From positions 1,042,001-1,106,000 of the forward strand of contig JAOTOL010001547.1 of NCBI GenBank assembly GCA_034440575.1: a stretch of 64,000 nt of DNA, in the 5' to 3' direction. This document shows positions 57,291 through 64,000 of this stretch, piece by piece (position 1 is the stretch's first letter; each line of letters starts with the position of its first letter). Made by a program: the position numbers and the translations under genes. Below the pieces are notes generated by a model. The model was not told the DNA's origin and ran no database searches. It saw nothing but the letters and a program-made list of their open reading frames with translations. The DNA is from Imbricaverruca yamaguchii (lineage: Eukaryota > Arthropoda > Thecostraca > Neoverrucidae).

Positions 57291-58149
57291 ACAAATGATT
57301 TGGCTGCAGCGTGTGCCGCCTACGGTCGGTGCTGATGCTCATCTGACTGACCAGCCCACGGCTGAACCAGGCACCAAAGCTGATAACCAGCCTCTTGTAC
57401 TGTGTCAGGAGCTTCGTCTTGTTTCCTGGACCTTCCTGTTAGTCTTTGGGTCTTTCCTCGGGCTCGTGAACTTCTTGTTTCACTTTAGGGGCCTCTTGTG
57501 TTGTCTTTGGGCCTTGTTAGATTTCCTGGTGGTTTCGGTGGCCTCTCCATTCCTCATGGTGGCATCCTATGTCATGTTGAGGGTCTTCTGTGTCATATTG
57601 GATGACCGATCTCATTTTGTGGTGACCTTTACCGATTTTGAGAGCCTTCTCTTTCATATTATGATTATCTTGTATCGCCTTAGTCTTGTTTCTTAGGGCC
57701 TTCTTGTCTATTTCCGGGCTTACTCTTTCATCATGGGGCCTCCTCTGACAAGTTAGGAGCCTCCTGCACTGACGTCCGGGCCTCGTTTTTTTGTTTCCTT
57801 GCGAGGGGAAGGGGATTCCTCAGGCGAGGTTAGCCGTTTTGAAAGGGCCTCCCCAGATTTCAGGAGGTTAAAGCCTATGTTTGTCGCCCAGAATTGAGCG
57901 CATTCAGAAGCTTTGCTGCATTTCTCGTGTGGTTGTGTGTCCGATGTCAGATAATAGGTGGGTATATATCAATGGGTATATGCACCCCAGTTACCTCCTA
58001 GATCCGGACGTAATTAGTGGGAAGCTTAATGGGATTTGGCATGATGATCCTTGGATTACATTTACAACAAATGCTACAACAGAGACCAAGGCTTGCGCTG
58101 TATCACTGGCGACACTAAGCGCGTCTGCCTCAGGTCCGTACCCGCCCTT

Positions 58150-58390
58150 GAGCGTGAGTCCAGCACCACTCTCAGCTCCGTCCAGCACCACTCTCAGCTC
58201 CGTCCAGCACCACTCTCAGATCCGTCCAGCACCACTCTCAGCTCCGTCCAGCACCACTCTCAGCTCCGTCCAGCACCACTCTCAGCTCCGTCCAGCACCA
58301 CTCTCTCAGCTCCGTCCAGCACCACTCTCAGCTCCGTCCAGCACCACTCTCAGCTCCGCCCAGCACCACTCTGAGCACCGTCCAGTTGCG
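58150..58390. repeat. 22-bp minisatellite, about ten copies
   Basis: Unit CAGCACCACTCTCAGCTCCG followed by TC, with little divergence and one CTCTCTCAG variant. The overlapping + ORFs are a by-product. Confidence 0.95.
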
Positions 58391-59034
58391 TGCTAGCCAG
58401 CCCGACCAGACAGGGCCAAACAATTCCTGAATCGTGCTTGCGTATCAGTGAGTCGATCTTGGATGGGTAGCTCAAGGCAAAGCTACCGCTCATGGGGGTG
58501 GGGCTTCCTATGCCTTTGGTGGAGCCTGGGCCCCACCAACTTCTTGCCCTCTTAAGATGGGACCCTATAAGGTTAATCGAACCAACATAATTTGCAGCAT
58601 GCCTACCGGAGGGGGATTTTTTTAAGCGTGCTGGACCATAAAGGTCATTTGCGCCGCCTTTAAAGGAACACATTACATATATATCTATGAAAGCGAGTGT
58701 TACGATCAACGTACATGCAAGTGGACATCTACGTTAAGGGAATTTTACGTTGTACTTTGTGCGAAGTATTTGGGTGCTGAAGGTGGGGACTGGGTTGGGG
58801 ACGTCTCCCTGATGTCTAACTGGTTTTAATTTTACTTTACTCCTCCACAAAATAATTTGTGGTTTGAGTGGGGTTGGGGTGTTTTGATAGTGTCGAGTTC
58901 ATTTTGCCAGGGTGCCGGATTTAATCTTTGTCCACACCGCCTCTCACGCCGGCTGCCGCGTGTTAGTGGTTAGTAGCGAGTTAGTCTAAGCGTGCCGTGC
59001 AGGGTTGTCAGTTGGGTTAGTACGGTGTTTGACA

Positions 59035-59300
59035 ATTCGGCTCTTCTACGTCCGCTGTTCCTCTGGGTAGCCATTTACGTTAGGAGTCGGAAGGCAAATC
59101 GGCTCATCTACGTCCGACGGCTCCTCTGGGTAGTCGTTTTACATTATGCTACTTTTTGTGTTTTTGTTTTAGTTTCTATGTTTTCCTAAAGTAAGTCGGT
59201 TCATCTACCTCCGACGGTACCGCTAGGTAGCCAATTATTCCTAACTGTGAAGCAAATCGGCTCATGTACGTCCGACGGCATGCGGGGATGGCTATTTACG
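59035..59300. repeat. Irregular repeat, four copies
   Basis: AATCGGCTCATCTACGTCCG, ACGGCTCCTCTGGGTAG, CCATTTACGTTA-type units at about 59036, 59096, 59184 and 59257, spaced 60-90 bp. Confidence 0.8.
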
Positions 59301-59918
59301 TGCTTCCTACGAGTGATTCGCGGTCATATGTTGCAAGTTGATGTGAACATTGGTGGCGTGTTGCCTAGAGAGCTCCTGCTAGTTTTGTGGCATACAGATA
59401 CTAAAATAGCAGTTGAATGAGTTCTGCGTGTTTGTCACCGAGAAGAGATGGAAGCGATAGGGTGATGCCCTCTCTCTGGCAGAATGTCTAAAGTGGTTGT
59501 CTATGAGAGCTAAAGCTACTGCAATCTAGCAGGATGTAGCCTGTGCCTAAAGTGTTGTTGCATGTGTTACAGTGAGGTGTTGTGTGTTGGTCATCGTCTA
59601 ATTGAGGCTGTGTTGGTTTTGTTCAACCGGTTCTAAGTCTAGTGAGGATGACCTCTTCTTGTCGGTGAGACTGATTTGATGTGTTCCATGTGCCTATGGT
59701 TGGTTTTATTACGTGGGCGTGGCTGGATTTGTGTTGTGTTGAACTATGTTGTGTCCTCGTGTTCTGTTGGTGTTGGCGAATGCAGTGTTGTAGGAGTGCA
59801 TTGCAATCGTCTACCGAATATTCCACGCATGCCTACCATGGTTCCATGCCTTTTAATAAGGATCTGAAATTATACTATTCAAACTGTTCTGCACGAAAGC
59901 CAACGCTCCGCTTCGTAG

Positions 59919-60100
59919 CCACACTGTGGCCACCTCAGACACAGCCCACCGACGGACCCTTCGCCCGACACGGTCACTACGCCTCAGGCTACAGTCCGAC
60001 AATGATGCGGCTTATGTCGGGCACAGTGGTGAGGTGCAATGAGGTTCAGGCGGCAGCGCCACCTAGCGAGAAACCCGCCGCCGGGTGGCCAGATAGTTGA
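59919..60100 (+). CDS. TBX15/18/22-like: Possible terminal exon 8 of the T-box gene
   Basis: An open segment following CGCTCCGCTTCGTAG. Its two leading bases complete exon 7's phase-1 codon. It reads TLWPPQTQPTDGPFARHG, HYASGYSPTMMRLMSG, then TVVRCNEVQAAAPPSEKP to a TAG/TGA stop at 60098-60100. The Pro/Tyr/Met composition suits a T-box C-terminus, and the total CDS would be about 596 codons. An alternative is a donor at CAGTG|GTGAGG (60029), leading to further exons. No polyadenylation signal is obvious just downstream. Confidence 0.3.
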
Positions 60101-62289
60101 GCACGAAATCCAGGTGGCGACACAGGTGCCACAAAATAGAAACTACGGTACAATTAATTGCATGCAGGTAAAGATTATTGAATTTAAACAGGCATCTTTC
60201 GCTCATTGCTGAAAAAGCCTCGTATAACATTTTTAATGGAGAAGGTATATTCGGTTTGTCCTTTCGCCAGACCAAACATGAATCACAACGAGACAGGATG
60301 ATTGAATATATGTTTGGACTCATTGATGATACTATATATTTCACGGTGTTTATATTCACGTACACAGAAATGTTCATTTCAGCCATTCTTTCAATTCGTA
60401 AAACGAATCACGATGAATTGTGTCATTATTAACACACATTCACACATATGATCAGCTTCCACTTGGCTGGTGATGGTGGATTGGTGATTGATGGCACTAT
60501 CTTAAAGTAATGACCTGGATTGTATATCCATATGTTTGTCGCAAAGGCAATGCACGTCGAAGAAGAAGAAGAACGGGGGACAGTCATAGTCATAATGACG
60601 TTTGTCACCAGGAAAGCAACTAGTTCAGAATAGGATATCTCTTCTCACTTCCAGCTGATGAGGAGTCCCGCTCAAAACTGCAATCTATGAGGACCCAATG
60701 ATGCGCCGTATGCTTGACATGCAGCATACTACCTACAGCATGTAAATGCTCCCTCGAGTAACACCAAACGAGGCTTGGCCGGGAAATGGGACTGGAGTTT
60801 CGCAATCGTCACTCTCAACCCCACCGCCACGCAACTTCAATCATCCCCCCACTAGATACTCAGTCACCCCGCTCCGACGACTGGAGAGAGAGACTGGTGA
60901 GATAGTGATCTGTGGGAAGTGCTCCTCATAACGATAAATAAAATGATAGTCTTGCAAACTGATAATGCCAGTCCACAACAAAGTAAGAATCCATTTGTTG
61001 GTTTGAACCGTGCCACGTATCGCAAACAATTAGTACACAAGTTGCTGCAGACTAATCGCGATCCGAATCCAGTTGGTCGAAGCAGATCAGCATTTTCTCA
61101 GGGTCAGGAATGCTGTACGGCTGCGTGCTGCAGTTGGCCATCATAGGAGTATCGACCGGCATCGCGTATCTCCTTACCCAATCAGCAGCCCTAGCATTGG
61201 CTTGGTGTTTACTTACCGAGTAACTACCGAAGATCGGCATCTTCACACATTTACTGAGGGATACATATTCATTGTTGAACTGAAATTCACCTCTACAAAC
61301 CCATTCACCAACCTCTCACCAACCTACAAATTCACCAACCTCTCACCTCACAACATTTTAGGCATCGATGTGTCCTAGTCCAGCCGTACTCCCCATGTCT
61401 TTCTGGTTCACAAGATCCGAGACCAAGCAACACCAGTTGACTTAGCTGACCTCGAAAAAAAAACATCACTGAGAGGCATGGGCGATGCAAAGGGGGAGGG
61501 GGGTGACGAGGGCGACGTGCACCTACCAACGTCGTGAAACTCATGTCCGTAATGTCAACAACGTATTCGTATTCACATCAAAATACTCATTCGCGTACCT
61601 TCTGAATTCGACCAAACTTTGACAGCAGCATTCCCGATAGAGAAACAGGCATCTGCTAAACGCGTTTGCTTGTCACGCGCTTAGCAGATGTCACGTGTCA
61701 CGATGCTGTCACGTGACTGTCACGTGTCATGCCAACCACTCGCCAGAGGTGAAAATTGATCAGAGGCACATCACACTGTAACTTGTGCACTCAACAGAAC
61801 AACCATGAAACCTACGCTGGTGCACCATGCCATTTCTGGAATATTCGCCTGACACCCTGGAATTTTACACCAATAGCCACTTTGACAATGCTACCGGTAT
61901 TAAGACGTTATTGGCTTCAAATAGCGACTCGAATCACATCGTAAGCCACAGGCCCAGAGAGCAGCAAATCATACACCTTAACTTGGCATAACCTGCTCTT
62001 TTAGAAATGTTCACTTGACATCCATACATTTTACCCAGAGAGCCACCCACCGCATGCGGCTGACGCCATCTTTGACAATGCCGCCGATGTTAAGGTATCA
62101 TTAACTTCCTACAGCTACTTCAATCCCATCGCACGCCACAAGCCTACAGAGCAGAGAATAAGAGTGCAGAACGTGAAATTTGTGTGCCTCAGGTGAATGT
62201 TGTAGAAACTGCAGGGTAGGCCAGGATAGGGTGCATGTTGCACCGGAGTAGACAGGTGGTGTGTACAGACGGGAATAAACTTGTCCGAG
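60101..62289. other. Intergenic or 3' flank, no gene seen
   Basis: AT-richer sequence with short ORFs only. A small repeat of TTCACCAACCTCTCACC occurs near 61300-61345. Two related segments (CCATTTTACACC...GCCACTTTGACAATGC and GCCATCTTTGACAATGCC...) lie near 61850-61940 and 62025-62130, a diverged duplication of about 190 bp. Confidence 0.5.
61650..61726. promoter_or_regulatory. Hairpin followed by three CACGTG boxes
   Basis: CATCTGCTAA(A/G)CGCG inverted repeat, 15 bp with one mismatch (61650-61664 with 61676-61690). CACGTG follows at 61692, 61710 and 61721. CACGTG is the core site of bHLH-Zip factors; a regulatory role is inferred only. Confidence 0.5.
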
Positions 62290-62600
62290 CTTCGCAGCCG
62301 CCGGTAAAATCGTTACCTGTGCCCATTGCCAAACAAAGGCAGCCGCCCAGCCGTCTCAGCCTGTGTCGCCACTTCCAAGAGTGTCAGCCAGGGGGCATCC
62401 CAAACACAGGTCGCCATGGCGACGAGGACAAAGGCGTCTGCGGCTGTGGCTTTGGCTGGGCGCGGAGCGGAGACGGAGCCGCCGACGGCCGTGGCGGGCT
62501 CGGCTCAGCTGAGCTGGTGTGACATTCCGCAGACTGACACGAGCCGCGACACCTGGCCACGCCCACGCCCGCCCGCGCCGTGCCGCTGACATTTAGTGCC
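62290..62600 (+). other. GC-rich segment with possible small exon
   Basis: An ATG in strong context (GTCGCCATGGCG at 62416) opens a 57-codon frame: MATRTKASAAVALAG, AGSAQLSWCDIPQTD, ending PAPCR. GC at third positions is high, but other frames are also open. It might be a 5' exon of the gene at 63.9 kb or chance. No homology recognised. Confidence 0.2.
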
Positions 62601-62990
62601 GCTGCCCCTTCACACTCACACATTGGTCAGCTCCTACAACCGGGACTGACTCACCACTGGTCGGCGGGGCGGGGATGGCCGAGTGGTTGGGCGTTCAGCT
62701 CCGCGTACCAAAGGTCCCGGGTTCAACACTCTCACCACTCGGGACATTTCCCAATCCCGCGGCCCACCGGCGTAACAGTGTGGGCGGCGCCATCAGCCGT
62801 GATCGTGCAAAAAGTGCGTCGAGAACCACTCAATAAACGAACAAAAAACATTGGTCACGCTCACGGTAATCGGGCGCTACAACCAGGGCCGATTCACAAT
62901 TGGCTGGGAGCTGCAACTGCGCTGCTTCACACTCACACATCGACCAGGAGCTACAACCGGTCCCGTTTCAGCGCCACAACCGGTCCTGGT
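62598..62990. repeat. Degenerate tandem repeat split by a SINE
   Basis: Units around TTCACACTCACACATTGGTC, AGCTCCTACAACCGG and GATTCAC occur on both sides of the SINE at 62665. Period is about 60-75 bp. The 62580-63005 ORF follows the repeat and is not considered a gene. Confidence 0.65.
62665..62849 (+). mobile_element. tRNA-derived SINE, family 2, copy 2
   Basis: Same family as 16091-16280: GGGGCGGGGATGGCCGAGTG head, ACCAAAGGTCCCGGGTTC, CACTCGGGACATTTCCC, CAGTGTGGGCGGCGCC, and an A-rich AATAAACGAACAAAAAA tail. The B-box is mutated (GGTTCAACACT). No clear target duplication was found. Confidence 0.9.
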
Positions 62991-63093
62991 CTTCGAGGGA
63001 CTTAAGACGTGCGAACTGTTCCGACATCGGCACCAAACACCACGGTTGGCCTGTTTACGCCACACCCGCTGTACGAGCGTTGGGTCCGACTCG

Positions 63094-63410
63094 AGCCCCG
63101 ATAGCCCAGTTGGCTAGAGCGCTGGCCTGCATTGGTCTCCCCTGTATTGGCAACGCAGGGTTCGAGTCGCTTCACGCGCTCGCCTCGCATTTAGCCCCCG
63201 GCTGGGAGGGTGAGTTGGCAACTGGCCCGATAAGTCCAGCTGCCTTCAGTGCATCGGTCTTTAGTGCAGTCCTGATGCGCACACTTATCCCATATATGCA
63301 TGGTGCGGGCGAGCGGTTCGTTTGATCGTTTATCGACCGATTGACTGATCGACGGTTCGCTGCTATGTACCTGTCGGCAACGTGATCCAATAAACGATAC
63401 GTGCGTTTGG
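63094..63410 (+). mobile_element. tRNA-derived SINE, family 3
   Basis: The head GCCCCGATAGCCCAGTTGG contains an A-box, and GGTTCGAGTCG a B-box, about 50 bp apart. A body of about 230 bp ends near CCAATAAACGATACGTG. An intact tRNA is unlikely because the 3' acceptor strand does not pair. Confidence 0.75.
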
Positions 63411-63479
63411 TGCGGGCAAAATTTATCCATGCCCCCACTGACGCAGTGGGAGATAAATGCTAGCGGCGCGGTGCGCCTG

Positions 63480-63884
63480 TGGTGTTCTAGCTTAAACTCC
63501 GGCTGGTGCAGATGGTGCCGGCGATGTGCACCCGGTGACGTGTGGTGACGTCACTGACCTTTGGGCGGGGCGGCGCGGTCTGTCAAAGGTGGCCGGGCTG
63601 CGGTGACGAGTGTGCCACGCGGCAGACCGTGGCCGCCGGCAGCAACGAGCCGTGCGTCGTGACCCGTCGCACCCCGCTCGGCGGTGGCGGCACGTCGGCC
63701 TGCCTCCGGCGCAGTGCTACCGTCGTGACGGTGGTGACGGCCGTGCCGCCTGGTCCGGCGGCGGCGGCGGCGGCGGCGGCGGCCGTCACGACGCCCTGCC
63801 GCAACGGCCACCTCCTGCTGGATGGTGAGCGGGCGGCGCGGCAGCGGCCGTCACCGCTGACATTCGACGTCGAGTCGAACCACC
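63480..63884 (+). promoter_or_regulatory. GC-rich 5' region of the gene at 63885
   Basis: CpG-dense sequence with a (GGC)n run at about 63756-63783. One + frame is open and Cys-containing (QRWPGCGDECATRQTVAAG, NEPCVVTRRTPLGGGG) up to a donor-like GATG|GTGAGC at 63824, but it lacks an ATG. It may be an upstream exon, 5' UTR or promoter. Confidence 0.35.
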
Positions 63885-64000
63885 ATGCGGCGGGCCAGTG
63901 CACTGCTGCTGCTGCCGCTGCTGGCACTGGGCGGCCGCCCGGCGCCGACGTCGCAGCAGGAGCCGCCGTCGCCGCCGCCGCCGCCCACGCCGCCGCCCAC
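63885..64000 (+). CDS. Start of a secreted or membrane protein (partial, runs off window)
   Basis: ATG in good context (AACCACCATGC). The 38 complete codons read MRRASALLLLPLLALGG, then RPAPTSQQEPPSPPPPP and TPPP. Two arginines followed by a 12-residue hydrophobic core form a typical signal peptide, probably cut near Gly17-Arg18. A proline-rich segment follows, as in many extracellular or type I membrane proteins. The frame is open to the window edge, so identity cannot be judged. It is independent of the T-box gene and on the same strand. Confidence 0.7.
   Translation, partial: MRRASALLLLPLLALGGRPAPTSQQEPPSPPPPPTPPP

Larger units (their letters stand above)
51421..59918 (+). other. Intron 7 region, no confident gene
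   Basis: About 8.5 kb with minisatellites at 54.3, 55.0, 56.0-57.3, 58.2 and 59.0 kb. Poly-G at about 53150-53166. The 57295-57696 ORF (hydrophobic, 133 codons) overlaps T-rich phrases such as GGGCCTTGTTAG and shows no signal-anchor context that I could trust. Confidence 0.45.

Noticed and set aside
57295..57696. 133-codon hydrophobic ORF
   Set aside because: T-rich repetitive phrases (GGGCCTTGTTAG, TTTCCTGG) explain the hydrophobicity; starts inside the end of the 34-bp array.
62580..63325. ORFs of 140 codons near 63 kb
   Set aside because: They run through SINE and tandem-repeat sequence; no protein features.

Overview
This window is eukaryotic nuclear DNA. It has split genes with GT-AG introns, tRNA-derived SINEs, CR1-like LINE 3' ends, a pogo-type DNA transposon with a TA target duplication, TTAA-flanked MITEs, (AT)n tracts and a very high load of minisatellites. 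Short TTAGG-type tracts and the mix of mobile elements suggest an arthropod, perhaps a crustacean, but this is inference; no species marker was found.

The main gene is on the + strand. It is a T-box transcription factor of the TBX15/18/22 class, starting at 26740. Six exons join in phase with good confidence: 26740-26854, 27892-28732, 35916-36032, 39166-39328, 40700-40861 and 42340-42407. They encode an N-terminal MSLSRRARAFSVAALL motif (TBX15/18/22 signature, eh1-like), a low-complexity GC-rich linker, and a full T-box from GTEMIITKMGRRMFP to NPFAKGFRD. Two further exons are phase-compatible but less certain (51278-51420 and 59919-60100). If both are right, the protein is about 596 residues. 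A second + strand gene begins at 63885 with a clear signal peptide and runs off the window.

Layout: 1-26.4 kb is intergenic. It holds a chain of minisatellites (2.2, 3.8, 6.7, 7.1, 8, 8.9-10.4, 10.7 and 12.3 kb), a LINE end, SINEs, the nearly intact pogo element (18657-21700) and a cluster of TTAA MITEs (21.9-26.0 kb). From 26.4 to about 60.1 kb is the T-box gene, whose introns carry more minisatellites, MITE, LINE and SINE copies and hairpins. From 60.1 to 63.9 kb is intergenic with SINEs and GC-rich islands.

The most unusual feature is how closely tandem repeats meet the T-box gene's expression signals. The start codon lies in a 13-bp repeat that creates an overlapping upstream ORF. Exon 2 contains in-frame 33-bp repeats. 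Exon 3 is preceded by a repeat carrying branchpoint-like CTGAC. The 3' splice site and first codons of exon 4 are themselves the unit of a 63/74-bp minisatellite, giving many decoy acceptors that encode SSEWAVAGP. The exon 4 donor CAG|GTCAGG is also repeated downstream.
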